64,000 nt of DNA from NCBI GenBank assembly GCA_963817615.1, contig CAWFPH010000003.1:558001-622000 (forward strand), read 5' to 3'. Under the pieces are notes generated by a model, which was not told where the DNA came from, searched no databases, and was given only the letters and a program-made list of their open reading frames with translations. Shown here piece after piece: positions 35,872-44,481 of the stretch. Both the position numbers and the translations under genes were made by a program. The stretch is from FEN-1219 sp963817615 (GTDB taxonomy: Bacteria > Pseudomonadota > Gammaproteobacteria > Steroidobacterales > Rariloculaceae). Within the stretch, counting starts at the first letter, position 1. Each line of letters starts with the position of its first letter.

Positions 35872-38099
35872 GCGGCGCATTGGACGCGCTGTTCGGCCGG
35901 CGCGAGCTCTTGCGGGCCGGCGGCGCCCTCGTCGTCGGCTTCACCCTCGGACTGCGTGCGACAGGGTCGCGTGCCGACGATGGTCCTCGCGGGTCCGCCG
36001 CGGGGCCGCCGGATCCGAAGCAGATCGACACATGGCTCGCGATTCATGCGGACAACACGGCCACGCTGTATATGGGCTTCGTCGAGCTGGGGCAGGGCAC
36101 GACCACGGCGTTGCCGCAAATCGCGGCCGAGGAGCTCGACCTCACGCTCGCGCAGATCAAGACCGTTCATGCCGACACTAACGTTACGCCGAATCAGGGC
36201 GGCACCTATTCGAGCTCCTCGATCGCGCGCGGCGGTCCCCAAGTGCGCACGGCGGCGGCCGAGGCACGGCAAGCGTTGCTCGCGCTCGCGGCGGGGCGCC
36301 TCGGTGTCCGAGCCGAGCAGCTCAGCGTGACGGAGGGGATCGTGGCAGAGCCGGGCGGGCGCCGCATCACCTATGGCGAGCTGGTCGGCGGCAAGCTGTT
36401 CGAGGTGCCGTTCACGGGCCGGGCGCCGGTCAAGGCGCCGACGGACTACAAGATCGTGGGCTTTAGCCCCGAGCGCCGCGATCTACCTGCGAAGGTGGAG
36501 GGCACCCATCTATATGTGCAGCACGAGCGCCTGCCCGGCATGCTGCACGGGCGCGTCGTTCGGCCGCGCGGCCAGCGGGCCTACGGTGCCGGTGCGAAGG
36601 TGCTGCGGGTCGACGAAAGTTCGATCGCGGCCATTCCGGCGCGCGTGCTGCGCAAGAGCGACTTCGTCGGGGTCGTCGCCGCAAACGAGTGGGACGCCGT
36701 ACGCGCTGCGCAGCAGCTCGCAGTCGAGTGGGACGACACGCCGTCGCTGCCGGCTTTCGATTCGCTGCACGCGGATATGCGCTCTCGCGAGAGCCGCGAC
36801 ACAGTCGTTCTCGAGACGGGAAATGCGGCGGACGCGTTCGCGCGCGCACCGCACGTCGCGTCGCTCGCCACGCGCTGCCCGTATCAGGCGCACGCAACGT
36901 TTGCACCGAATTGCGCGCTGGCCGACGCGCGGAAGGACTCGGCGCTCGTGATCTGCTCGTCGCAGGACATCTACAACGCGCGCCGCCTGGTCGCAGGCTT
37001 GCTCGGTCTTCCGGAAGCGAGCGTTCGCGTGCAGTTCCGCGACGGCGCGGGCACCTACGGTCACAGCTGCTACGACGATGTCGCGCTCGCAGCCGCGCTG
37101 CTGTCGCAGCTTGCGGGCGCTCCCGTGCGCGTGCAGTTCATGCGCGCCGACGAGCACGGCTGGGACCCGTACGGCCCGGCACATGTCGGTGAGGTGCGCG
37201 CGGCGGCGGACGCGGCCGGCAACATCGTGGCCTACGAGTACCACGGCTGGCACCATCATTGGAGCCTAGTCGAAACCTCGCAGCAGCTCGCCCTCGGCTC
37301 GCCGCCGGAGGAATGGAACAACCTCGTGTCGCAGCAGGTGAGCCCGTCGAATTGCGGCGCGATGTACGCGATCCCGCACCGCCGGCTCGTCGACCACCGG
37401 CTGCCGACCGCCCGGTACTTGCGGGCCGGCTGGCTGCGATCGCCGCTCGATTTATCGATGGCATTTACGTCCGAGCAGGCGATCGACGACCTGGCGTTCC
37501 GGCTGGGCGCGGACCCGTACGAGTTTCGCAAGCGCAACATGACCGATGAGCGCTGGCTCGGCGTGCTCGATGCGGCTGCTCGGGCGGCCCATTGGACGCC
37601 GCGGCCCGCGCATTCGGAACGTGGCACCGGCGCGGTCGCGAACGGGCGCGGTATCGGTCTCGGGACGCATCTGCGCTCCTGGGGCGGAGCCGTGGCCGAA
37701 GTCGAGGTGAACACCGAGAGCGGCCGGGTCGCCGTCAAGCACCTGTACGGCGCGATCGACGCCGGTCTCGTCGTGAACTTGGGCGTCGTCGAGGCCCAGA
37801 TCATGGGTCAGCTCGTGCAAACGGCGAGCCGGATGCTCTTCGAAGAGGTGACGTTCGACGAGCGCGGCGTCACGAGCCTCGACTGGGCCGGCTATCCGGT
37901 CATCCGCTTCCAGGACTGCCCGTCGGTCACGCCCATCGTCGTACAGCGGCTCGACCAGCCGTACTCGGGGGCCGGCGAGGAGGTGATGGCCGCCGCGGCC
38001 GCCGCCATCGCGAACGCCTTCTTCGATGCGACCGGCGTCAGAATGCGCGAGTTCCCATTCACGATGCGCCGTGTGCTCGCGGCGCTCGCACGAGCCTAG
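35868..38099 (+). CDS. iorB: Isoquinoline 1-oxidoreductase-type molybdopterin subunit
   Basis: A 743-residue protein with a Tat-type signal (GRRELLRAGGALVVGFTLG), as in the exported IorB branch. Molybdopterin-binding features include GFVELGQGTTTALPQIAAEE near residue 65, TYSSSSIARGGPQVR and, near the end, YSGAGEEVMAAAAAAIANAF, where the Glu of GAGEE is the likely catalytic base. A molybdenum cytosine dinucleotide cofactor is expected. GTG start in a GTGA overlap with the small subunit. It oxidises N-heterocycles or aldehydes in known relatives. No separate cytochrome gene adjoins it. Confidence 0.85.
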   Translation: MSGALDALFGRRELLRAGGALVVGFTLGLRATGSRADDGPRGSAAGPPDPKQIDTWLAIHADNTATLYMGFVELGQGTTTALPQIAAEELDLTLAQIKTVHADTNVTPNQGGTYSSSSIARGGPQVRTAAAEARQALLALAAGRLGVRAEQLSVTEGIVAEPGGRRITYGELVGGKLFEVPFTGRAPVKAPTDYKIVGFSPERRDLPAKVEGTHLYVQHERLPGMLHGRVVRPRGQRAYGAGAKVLRVDESSIAAIPARVLRKSDFVGVVAANEWDAVRAAQQLAVEWDDTPSLPAFDSLHADMRSRESRDTVVLETGNAADAFARAPHVASLATRCPYQAHATFAPNCALADARKDSALVICSSQDIYNARRLVAGLLGLPEASVRVQFRDGAGTYGHSCYDDVALAAALLSQLAGAPVRVQFMRADEHGWDPYGPAHVGEVRAAADAAGNIVAYEYHGWHHHWSLVETSQQLALGSPPEEWNNLVSQQVSPSNCGAMYAIPHRRLVDHRLPTARYLRAGWLRSPLDLSMAFTSEQAIDDLAFRLGADPYEFRKRNMTDERWLGVLDAAARAAHWTPRPAHSERGTGAVANGRGIGLGTHLRSWGGAVAEVEVNTESGRVAVKHLYGAIDAGLVVNLGVVEAQIMGQLVQTASRMLFEEVTFDERGVTSLDWAGYPVIRFQDCPSVTPIVVQRLDQPYSGAGEEVMAAAAAAIANAFFDATGVRMREFPFTMRRVLAALARA

Positions 38100-38362
38100 C
38101 CCCAGTTTCCCGCCGCTCCGACGACCGGATCGGCGCTCGTCGTCGCCGGGCAGATCGACCGCTGGCCAAATCTAATCCAATAACTTATAAATACATCTCA
38201 ACACTTTGATTATTAGATGATAGTCGCCAGCAGTGCTGCGCGGATCGTCCGGACCGACCCCCGACGGGGGGCTTGCTCGGGCCTGGCGCTAGGCGACGCT
38301 GCGGCTCGCCGTCGCCCGGCGCTTCGCCTCGGCTCGGCCGTCCGAACCTCATCGGCGGGATT
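38100..38362. other. Intergenic region with AT-rich inverted repeat
   Basis: About 260 bases after iorB. A very AT-rich patch at 38167-38220, unlike its surroundings, is bounded by ATCTAAT (38170-38176) and ATTAGAT (38212-38218). Hairpin-forming GGCGACG/CGTCGCC lies at 38292-38316. No gene seen. Confidence 0.5.
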
Positions 38363-38380
38363 CTGTCATTTTCCTGTAAC
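38363..38380 (+). promoter_or_regulatory. Pho box in front of pstS
   Basis: CTGTCAT-TTTC-CTGTAAC is a direct repeat of 7-mers with the 11-base period of PhoB sites (consensus CTGTCAT). A third degenerate copy (CTGCTG) starts at 38385. A possible -10 (CTCAAT) follows 10 bases after the second copy. PhoB-activated transcription of pst at low phosphate is expected. Confidence 0.8.
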
Positions 38381-38434
38381 AGAACTGCTGCTCAATAGCC
38401 GCAGTCCCCCCACCTTTCCACAGAGGCGTCATCG

Positions 38435-39484
38435 ATGAACATAATCAACCGTTCGACCTGGTTGCTCGCCGCGTCGACCGCGGCGGCAATGGCAACGGCC
38501 GCATGGGCGGCCGACACGATTTCGGGCGCGGGAGCCACCTTCCCGGCGCCGATCTACGCGAAGTGGGCCGAGGCATATCAGAAGGAGATGAAGATCGGCT
38601 TGAATTACCAGTCGATAGGCTCCGGTGGCGGAATCGCGCAAATCAAGAACTCGACGGTGACGTTCGGCGCGTCGGACATGCCGCTGAAGCCCGATGATCT
38701 GCAGTCGAGCGGCCTCGTTCAATGGCCGATGATTATCGGCGGCGTAGTGCCGGCGCTGAACCTACCGGGTGTCAAGCCCGGCGAGCTCGTGCTCGACGGA
38801 CCGACGCTCGCGGATATGTACATGGGCACGATCACGAAATGGAACGACCCGCGTATCAAGCAACTCAATCCCGGGGTGACACTGCCTGCCACGGCGATCG
38901 CGCCGGTCTACCGTTCCGACGGCTCGGGCACCAATTTCCTATTCACGACTTACCTGTCGAGCGTAAGCCCGAAGTTCAAGGCGGAGGTCGGCGCGAATAC
39001 GTCGGTGTCGTGGCCGACGGGTCTTGGCGCCAAGGGCAACGAGGGCGTCTCGAACATGACGGCGCGCACGGCGGGTGCGATCGGCTACGTCGAATACGCT
39101 TACGCTAAGCAAAACCACTTGACCTACGCGAAGATCAAAAATCACGATGGCAAGGTCGTGTCGCCGGAGATCAAGGCGTTCCAGGCCGCGGCGGCCAGCG
39201 CCGATTGGTCGAAGGCGCCGGGTTACTATTTGATTCTCGTGGATCAGCCCGGCGCGGAGAGCTGGCCGATCACCGGCGCAAGCTTCATTCTGATGCACAA
39301 CCAAGTGAAGAGCGGCGAAGATGCGTTGACCGCGCTCAAATTCTTCTCATGGGCTTACGTCCACGGCGATCAGATGGCCGAAGACCTCGACTATGTGCCG
39401 ATTCCGGACAACGTCGTGAAGATGGTCGAGCAGACCTGGTCGAAGAGCATCATGGCCGACGGCAAAGCCGTCTGGAAGCAGTAG
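38435..39484 (+). CDS. pstS: Phosphate-binding periplasmic protein PstS
   Basis: A 349-residue periplasmic protein with a signal peptide ending AAWAAD. Mature features of PstS are ISGAGATFPAPIYAKWAEAY, NYQSIGSGGGIAQI, FGASDMPL and VYRSDGSGTNFLFTTYL, which line the phosphate site (Ser, Asp, Arg and Gly-rich loops). It delivers phosphate to the PstCAB transporter. It is the first gene of the pst run, downstream of a Pho box, and is followed by a hairpin before pstC. The length fits the family. Confidence 0.95.
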   Translation: MNIINRSTWLLAASTAAAMATAAWAADTISGAGATFPAPIYAKWAEAYQKEMKIGLNYQSIGSGGGIAQIKNSTVTFGASDMPLKPDDLQSSGLVQWPMIIGGVVPALNLPGVKPGELVLDGPTLADMYMGTITKWNDPRIKQLNPGVTLPATAIAPVYRSDGSGTNFLFTTYLSSVSPKFKAEVGANTSVSWPTGLGAKGNEGVSNMTARTAGAIGYVEYAYAKQNHLTYAKIKNHDGKVVSPEIKAFQAAAASADWSKAPGYYLILVDQPGAESWPITGASFILMHNQVKSGEDALTALKFFSWAYVHGDQMAEDLDYVPIPDNVVKMVEQTWSKSIMADGKAVWKQ

Positions 39485-39515
39485 ACTAACGCCCTTGACG
39501 ACCGAAGGGGCGAAG

Positions 39516-39549
39516 CGGCGGCCGGCGGCTTTGGCAGCCGGCCGCCGTT
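39516..39549 (+). terminator. Hairpin between pstS and pstC (attenuator-like)
   Basis: CGGCGGCCGGC (39516-39526) pairs perfectly with GCCGGCCGCCG (39537-39547) across a ten-base loop and is followed by TTGTCTTTG. It sits in the pstS-pstC gap only ten bases before the pstC ATG. A partial terminator or mRNA-stabilising stem would give more PstS than membrane components. Confidence 0.65.
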
Positions 39550-39556
39550 GTCTTTG

Positions 39557-40525
39557 ATGGCAGCAACGACTCACCCTCTCCATATCCGTCTCCAGCGCGA
39601 GGCAAACGCCGAGTCGGTGTTTCGCTGGGCGACGCTCGTCTCGGCCGCGCTCGTATTGGCGCTGCTCGTGGGCGTGCTGGTCTCGCTGTTGTACGGGTCG
39701 TGGCCGGCGCTCAAGACGTTTCACTGGCATTTCCTCACGACCGAGGTTTGGAATCCCGTCACGGAGAAGTTCGGCGCGGTCGCGCCGATCTACGGCACCG
39801 TCGTCACGTCGGCGATCGCGATGCTGATTGCCGTGCCGCTCGCGTTCGGCATCGCCGTGTTCTTGACCGAAATCTGTCCGCTCTGGCTGCGCACTCCGAT
39901 CGGCATCGCGATCGAACTGCTGGCCGCGGTGCCGAGCATCGTGTTCGGGATCTGGGGTTTGTTCATTCTTGCGCCGATTCTGCAAACGTCGTTGCAGCCT
40001 TGGCTGATCGACCACATCGGCGTCTTGCCCGTGATCGGCGCGCTCTTTCAGGGGCCTCCTTACGGCATCGGGCTGTTCACGGCCGGCCTCGTGCTCGCGA
40101 TCATGGTGCTGCCGTTCATCACGGCCGTGATGCGCGAGGTCTTCCAAATGACGCCGCCCTCGCTCAAGGAGGCGGCTTATGGGCTTGGCGCGACTCAATG
40201 GGAAGTGGTCTGGGACGTCGTATTGCCGTGGGCCAGGCCGGGAATGCTCGGCGGCATCATGCTGGGGTTGGGGCGCGCGCTCGGCGAGACGATGGCCGTG
40301 ACCTTCGTGGTCGGCAACGCACACCGCATCAGCGCGTCGCTGCTCGCACCGGGCACCACCATTTCGGCGGCCATCGCGAACGAGTTCGCGGAGGCGGTCG
40401 GCGGGCTGTACACCTCTTCGCTGATGGCGCTCGGCTTGATCCTGTTCTTGCTGACCTTCGGCGTGATCGCAGGCGCGCGGCTGTTGCTGCTCCGGCTCGA
40501 GCGCAGCGGGCGGAGGGCCCTGTGA
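39557..40525 (+). CDS. pstC: Phosphate ABC transporter permease PstC
   Basis: A 322-residue inner-membrane permease with six core TM segments. The EAA-type loop EAAYGLGATQWEVVWDVVLP and the motif LGRALGETMAVTFVVGN are typical of PstC. With PstA it forms the phosphate channel. The ATG at 39557 is preferred to a TTG at 39548. Its stop overlaps the pstA GTG (GTGA). A very short gap to the preceding hairpin may limit translation initiation. Confidence 0.93.
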   Translation: MAATTHPLHIRLQREANAESVFRWATLVSAALVLALLVGVLVSLLYGSWPALKTFHWHFLTTEVWNPVTEKFGAVAPIYGTVVTSAIAMLIAVPLAFGIAVFLTEICPLWLRTPIGIAIELLAAVPSIVFGIWGLFILAPILQTSLQPWLIDHIGVLPVIGALFQGPPYGIGLFTAGLVLAIMVLPFITAVMREVFQMTPPSLKEAAYGLGATQWEVVWDVVLPWARPGMLGGIMLGLGRALGETMAVTFVVGNAHRISASLLAPGTTISAAIANEFAEAVGGLYTSSLMALGLILFLLTFGVIAGARLLLLRLERSGRRAL

Positions 40526-41376
40526 TCGGCGGGCTGCTGCGCCGCCGGCTCAAGAGCGGCATCGCGTTCGCTGTCTGCACGCTTGCGACGCTCGCGGGAC
40601 TATTCGTTCTCGGCGCCATCCTGTGGACGCTGTTCGTGAAGGGCTTTGGCGGCTGGTCGGTGACCATGTTCGAGGAAATGACGCCGGCGCCGGGCAGCGT
40701 CGGCGGCTTGCGCAACGCGATCTTCGGCAGCGCGGTGATGACGTTGATCGGCATCGGGGTCGGCGCGCCGATCGGCGTGCTCGCGGGCACCTACCTCGCC
40801 GAATATGGCGGCCGAGCCAAGTTCAGCTCGGTCGTGCGGTTCGTGAACGACGTGCTGCTGAGCGCGCCGTCGATCATCGTCGGCCTGTTCGTCTACACGA
40901 TCGTCGTCGCGCAAATGGGCCATTTTTCCGCGCTCGCCGGTGCGCTTGCGCTCGGCATCATCGCGATGCCAGTCATCGTGCGCACGACCGAGGACATGCT
41001 GCGCCTCGTACCGAGAAATCTCCGCGAGGGTTCGGCTGCGCTCGGCGCGCAACCGTGGCGTACGATCACCAATATCATCTATCCTGCGGCGCGCAGCGGT
41101 CTCGTCACCGGCACTTTGTTGGCGATCGCCCGTATTTCCGGTGAGACCGCGCCGCTGCTCTTTACGGCACTCAACAACCAGTTCTGGAGCAGCGATCTGA
41201 ATGCCCCGATGGCGAACCTGCCGGTCGTAATCTTCCTGTTCGCGATGAGCCCGTACGACAATTGGCAGTCCTTGGCATGGTCCGGGGCGTTGCTGATCAC
41301 CCTGTTCGTGCTGGTGTTGAGCGTAGTCGCGAGATTCGTGGCGGCCCTGTTCGGCAATACGCGGAGCGCGGGTTGA
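40522..41376 (+). CDS. pstA: Phosphate ABC transporter permease PstA
   Basis: A 284-residue permease paired with PstC. About six TM segments; the EAA loop is REGSAALGAQPWRTITNIIY and the region IARISGETAPLLFTALNNQF is diagnostic of PstA. GTG start overlapping the pstC stop indicates translational coupling. It completes the membrane channel for phosphate uptake. Confidence 0.93.
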   Translation: MIGGLLRRRLKSGIAFAVCTLATLAGLFVLGAILWTLFVKGFGGWSVTMFEEMTPAPGSVGGLRNAIFGSAVMTLIGIGVGAPIGVLAGTYLAEYGGRAKFSSVVRFVNDVLLSAPSIIVGLFVYTIVVAQMGHFSALAGALALGIIAMPVIVRTTEDMLRLVPRNLREGSAALGAQPWRTITNIIYPAARSGLVTGTLLAIARISGETAPLLFTALNNQFWSSDLNAPMANLPVVIFLFAMSPYDNWQSLAWSGALLITLFVLVLSVVARFVAALFGNTRSAG

Positions 41377-41459
41377 CCTCCGCCGGCGATGATCTCGTGA
41401 ACCACGGGGAGGCGCGCCGAGGCGCGGAACGCCCGCCTGCCGTGGTGGGTGCCGACGGA

Positions 41460-42323
41460 ATGGACGGCGCACCCCGCTCGAGCCACGCGGCGCCCGTCGG
41501 CAAGCGGTTGCGCGTCCCGCGTGCACACCTCACCGTCGACGATACGAAGCCGTCGGTGCCGATGCAGGTCAAGGCCTCGGTCGAGGCGCTGAACTTCTAT
41601 TACGGCAAGCATCAAGCCCTGAAGAATTTGAGCATGCCCATCGCCGATCGTCGCGTTACCGCGCTGATCGGCCCTTCGGGTTGCGGCAAGACGACGTTTC
41701 TGCGCTGCTTCAATCGGATGCACGATTTGCAGGCAGACACGAAGTACGAGGGCCGCATCACGCTACATCCGGACAATCTGAATCTCATCAGCCGGGAGAT
41801 CAGGGCCATCGAGGTCCGGATGCGGATCGGCATGGTCTTTCAGCGGCCGAATCCGTTCCCGCGGTCGATCTTCGAAAACGTGGCGTATGGTCTGCGGTTG
41901 CGGGGCGTGCGCAGCCGCGCGGCCCTCACGGAGGCCGTCGAGCGAGCGCTGCACGAATCGGCACTGTGGGACGAGGTGAAGGACCGCCTGCATCAATCCG
42001 CGCTCTCGCTCTCCGGCGGCCAGATGCAGCGGCTATGCATCGCGCGAGCGCTCGCGACGAAGCCCGAAATGCTGCTGTTCGACGAGCCGACTTCTGCGCT
42101 CGATCCGACGGCTACGGCGAAGATCGAGGAGCTGATCTCGACGCTGCGCGAGCAAGTCACCGTTCTGATCGTCACTCACAATATGCAGCAAGCGGCCCGA
42201 GTGTCGGACTACACGGCGTTCATGTATCTCGGTGACCTCGTCGAGTTCGACGAAGCGGCGAAAATCTTCACGAATCCGAGCCAGAAGGCTACCGAAGACT
42301 ACATCACGGGCCGGTACGGCTGA
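41460..42323 (+). CDS. pstB: Phosphate ABC transporter ATPase PstB
   Basis: A 287-residue ATPase from this start. Walker A GPSGCGKTT, signature LSGGQMQRLCIARALA, Walker B LLFDEPTSALDP and the H-loop THNMQQAARVSDY are intact, and the C-terminal TEDYITGRYG is the PstB hallmark. The start is uncertain: ATG 41460 gives an N-terminal extension, ATG 41562 gives 253 residues close to the usual 250-260, and a TTG at 41373 overlaps pstA. No phoU follows; a porin gene converges instead. Confidence 0.93.
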   Translation: MDGAPRSSHAAPVGKRLRVPRAHLTVDDTKPSVPMQVKASVEALNFYYGKHQALKNLSMPIADRRVTALIGPSGCGKTTFLRCFNRMHDLQADTKYEGRITLHPDNLNLISREIRAIEVRMRIGMVFQRPNPFPRSIFENVAYGLRLRGVRSRAALTEAVERALHESALWDEVKDRLHQSALSLSGGQMQRLCIARALATKPEMLLFDEPTSALDPTATAKIEELISTLREQVTVLIVTHNMQQAARVSDYTAFMYLGDLVEFDEAAKIFTNPSQKATEDYITGRYG

Positions 42324-42369
42324 GGCCGATCGCGCGGCCGATCGTGCCGCTCGGCATCCGGATGAAAAA

Positions 42370-42396
42370 GCCCGCCCCCTCGCAGAGAGGGCGGGC
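42370..42396 (-). terminator. Intrinsic terminator of the porin gene
   Basis: GCCCGCCCCCTC pairs with GAGAGGGCGGGC (one C-A mismatch) with a short loop. On the minus strand the stem is followed by CTTTTTCATC, a run of five T. It ends porin transcription and can also act as a stem after pstB. Confidence 0.85.
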
Positions 42397-42423
42397 CCCA
42401 TTGGTGGCCGTGGCCGGCCCCTC

Positions 42424-43479
42424 TCAGAACTGGACTTGCATCCAGACGCCGATCTCGTCGTGCTTGCCGGTGCTCACGCCGCCGATCGTGCCGTTCGACG
42501 TCTTATAGGTGCCGTTGTCCACTTGGTCCCGCTTGTACACGACCGCCACGTCGAGCTTCGGGATCGGTTGGAAATCGACGCCGAGATTGTAGTAGGTGTT
42601 CTCGAGCGTCGGGGCCAAGTCCTTGCTCGGCTTCGCGTCGTCGTAGCGTGCGAACAGCGCGGCCTTCTTGCTGAGCGACACCTGACCCCAGACCGAATAG
42701 CCGTCGCCCGAGTCGCTGAGCGGATTCAACACTTGATTCCAGTTGTCGGTGTTGAAGTACTCGGCGCCGACTTTGAATTTCGGCTTCACGTAGGCCGCGA
42801 GGAATTCCGAGCGTTGCGCGGTGTGGAACGTGTGGATGCTCTGCCGATCGAGGCCGCGCTTGCCCGTTCGGTAGAAGAGGGCGAGCGTGAGCCCGTCGAC
42901 GGGCTCGAAGTCGATGCGGCTGTCGAGGTCCAGAGTTTGGCTGCGTTGCAGCGTCTTGTAGCCGGCGCCGTTGATCGCCGATACCGCATAGTGGGCCTTA
43001 CCGCCGCCGAAAGCGCCGAGAATATGGACGCCCCAGTCGGCCGAGGCTTCTATACCCAAGTGCTCCACGAGCACGTTCTCGATGTAGCGATTGCCGTACA
43101 GGCCCTCGACGAACGGTACGAGCGGGACGTCTGTCGAGCCGATGCGCAGCGTGAACGCGTCGTTGAATTTGCCTTCGAAATAGGCCTTCTTGACGAACAG
43201 GTTGGTTTCGCCGTCGTTGCTCACGTAGTTGAAGTCGGTCGTGATGTTCGCCGACCAAGTCTGGTCGAACTGATGGCCGACGGAGAGGTAGAACCGCTTC
43301 GCGTCGAGGCTCGTGCCCGAAGCGTCGGTCTTGGCGCCGTCGCTGGTCTCGTCGATGTTGGTCACATCGAAGTAGCCCTTGCCGCCGACCGTAGTCGTGT
43401 TCGGATCCGCCGCCTGTGCCGCGCCGCTCGCGATCGCGCCGGCGACCGTCAGGGCGGCGATCAATTGCTTCCTAGACAT
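42424..43479 (-). CDS. Phosphate/polyphosphate-selective porin, OprP/OprO type
   Basis: A 351-residue outer-membrane porin with a signal peptide (LIAALTVAGAIASGAAQA). Beta-barrel strands alternate throughout (FYLSVGHQFDQTWSANITTD, KKAYFEGKFNDAFTLRIG) and the last residue is the usual aromatic (VWMQVQF). The sequence KKAYFEGKF...LRIGSTDVPLVPFVEGLYG is typical of the OprO/OprP (porin_O_P) family. A PhoB site lies upstream on the same strand and the pst genes converge on it, so phosphate or polyphosphate entry is a good inference. AGGAG precedes the ATG. Confidence 0.85.
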   Translation of the reverse strand: MSRKQLIAALTVAGAIASGAAQAADPNTTTVGGKGYFDVTNIDETSDGAKTDASGTSLDAKRFYLSVGHQFDQTWSANITTDFNYVSNDGETNLFVKKAYFEGKFNDAFTLRIGSTDVPLVPFVEGLYGNRYIENVLVEHLGIEASADWGVHILGAFGGGKAHYAVSAINGAGYKTLQRSQTLDLDSRIDFEPVDGLTLALFYRTGKRGLDRQSIHTFHTAQRSEFLAAYVKPKFKVGAEYFNTDNWNQVLNPLSDSGDGYSVWGQVSLSKKAALFARYDDAKPSKDLAPTLENTYYNLGVDFQPIPKLDVAVVYKRDQVDNGTYKTSNGTIGGVSTGKHDEIGVWMQVQF

Positions 43480-43631
43480 TCGAAAAACTCCTATACGTGT
43501 GGGGGGAGTGCAGCAACGACCTTGCACTCGGCTACGGTCCCGCTCTTCGACCTGGCCAAGCTTTTGCGCCGCAGCCGCGTTCAATGGCCGTTACCTGGAA
43601 AAAGACGTCACACGCACGTTAGTCGGGAAGC

Positions 43632-43649
43632 ATTACAGTGATGTTACAA
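43632..43649 (-). promoter_or_regulatory. Pho box in front of the porin gene
   Basis: On the minus strand TTGTAAC-ATCA-CTGTAAT forms two 7-mers with an 11-base period, as at 38363. Ten bases further on lies a possible -10 (TAACGT). It is 153 bases upstream of the porin ATG. This adds the porin to the low-phosphate regulon. Confidence 0.7.
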
Positions 43650-43834
43650 ATCGCGTTCGCTTGTCGTCCCGGTGCGACGCCGCTCGAATCGTGCGGTAGA
43701 TGGTCCAGCCCACGGGCATTTGCGTCCGCTGGACGGGCTGCAGGCCGCGTAGCGATCGCGCGACAGAGGTGCAGACCGGCACGCTGAGGTAAAGTGACCG
43801 CGAAGCTCGAAACCGACCCGCCGCGGAGGACCGG

Positions 43835-44404
43835 ATGACCGTCGTTTCTGCCGACATGCCGCTCGATCACCTGGACTTCTTGGTCATGCAACCGGACGAA
43901 GAGCAGTCGGTCATGCGGGATCTCGTGTTCGCGGTGCTCGCGTTCAACAAGTACAGCCCCGGCGAGCCGCTCCAGGTCAGCTTTCCGCTCTATACGGATG
44001 CCAAGGTGACGACGCGTGGGGCGCTCGGTCCGTGCGTGCGAGTGACGGGACCCGCCGAGAAACTGTACGTGCTCACGCTGCGGTACGAGGTTGCGGCGCA
44101 TCTGCGCGCGGGGCGCGCAATGACGCTCGTGCGCGATCGCGTCGTGGTGGAAGCTGGCCGCAATGAGCGTTTTGCGCTCGTGTCCGGAGATGGGCGACGC
44201 GCGTCGGGGCGAATCGAGGTCGCTCGGGCGCGGCCGCTCGTGCTTTCGGGACACTCGCGGCTGATCGAAACGGCGGGCAACCTCGGTGTGGCGGTGCGCG
44301 ACGAGGCCGCTTTCGTCGCACATTCGGAGAGTCCTGTCGCAACCGACGGTGCGATCGATCTGCTGGGGTTCTCCGAACGCAAAACCCTGCCCGTGCTGAA
44401 GTAG
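43835..44404 (+). CDS. Hypothetical cytoplasmic protein
   Basis: A 189-residue protein with no signal peptide or TM segment. The sequence is mixed alpha/beta (LDFLVMQPDEEQSVMRDLVF, PLQVSFPLYTDAKVTTRGAL) with a second half of beta-like segments (AMTLVRDRVVVEAGRNERFA). No domain recognised. GGAGGA directly before the ATG and normal codon use support a real gene. It stands between the divergent porin gene and the PQQ-like lipoprotein gene, whose start is 77 bases downstream after a GC-rich hairpin. Confidence 0.6.
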   Translation: MTVVSADMPLDHLDFLVMQPDEEQSVMRDLVFAVLAFNKYSPGEPLQVSFPLYTDAKVTTRGALGPCVRVTGPAEKLYVLTLRYEVAAHLRAGRAMTLVRDRVVVEAGRNERFALVSGDGRRASGRIEVARARPLVLSGHSRLIETAGNLGVAVRDEAAFVAHSESPVATDGAIDLLGFSERKTLPVLK

Positions 44405-44411
44405 CGGCCTC

Positions 44412-44435
44412 GCCCCGCTATCATGCGTGCGGGGC
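44412..44435 (+). terminator. GC hairpin between 43835 gene and PQQ-like gene
   Basis: GCCCCGC (44412-44418) pairs with GCGGGGC (44429-44435) across a ten-base loop, and a second small stem (CCGCCGC/GCGGCGG) follows. It starts 7 bases after the stop codon but has no T tract. Confidence 0.4.
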
Positions 44436-44481
44436 GGCCGCCGCGCCTTGCGGCGGGCCGGCGCAACTTAGGGGGAGCCCA

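Noticed and set aside
38292..38316. GGCGACG/CGTCGCC hairpin upstream of pstS as terminator of iorB
   Set aside because: Almost 200 bases after the stop codon and no T tract.
42232..43641. Long plus-strand frame across the porin gene
   Set aside because: The minus strand has signal peptide, beta-barrel pattern, terminal Phe, promoter site and terminator; this frame crosses the terminator.
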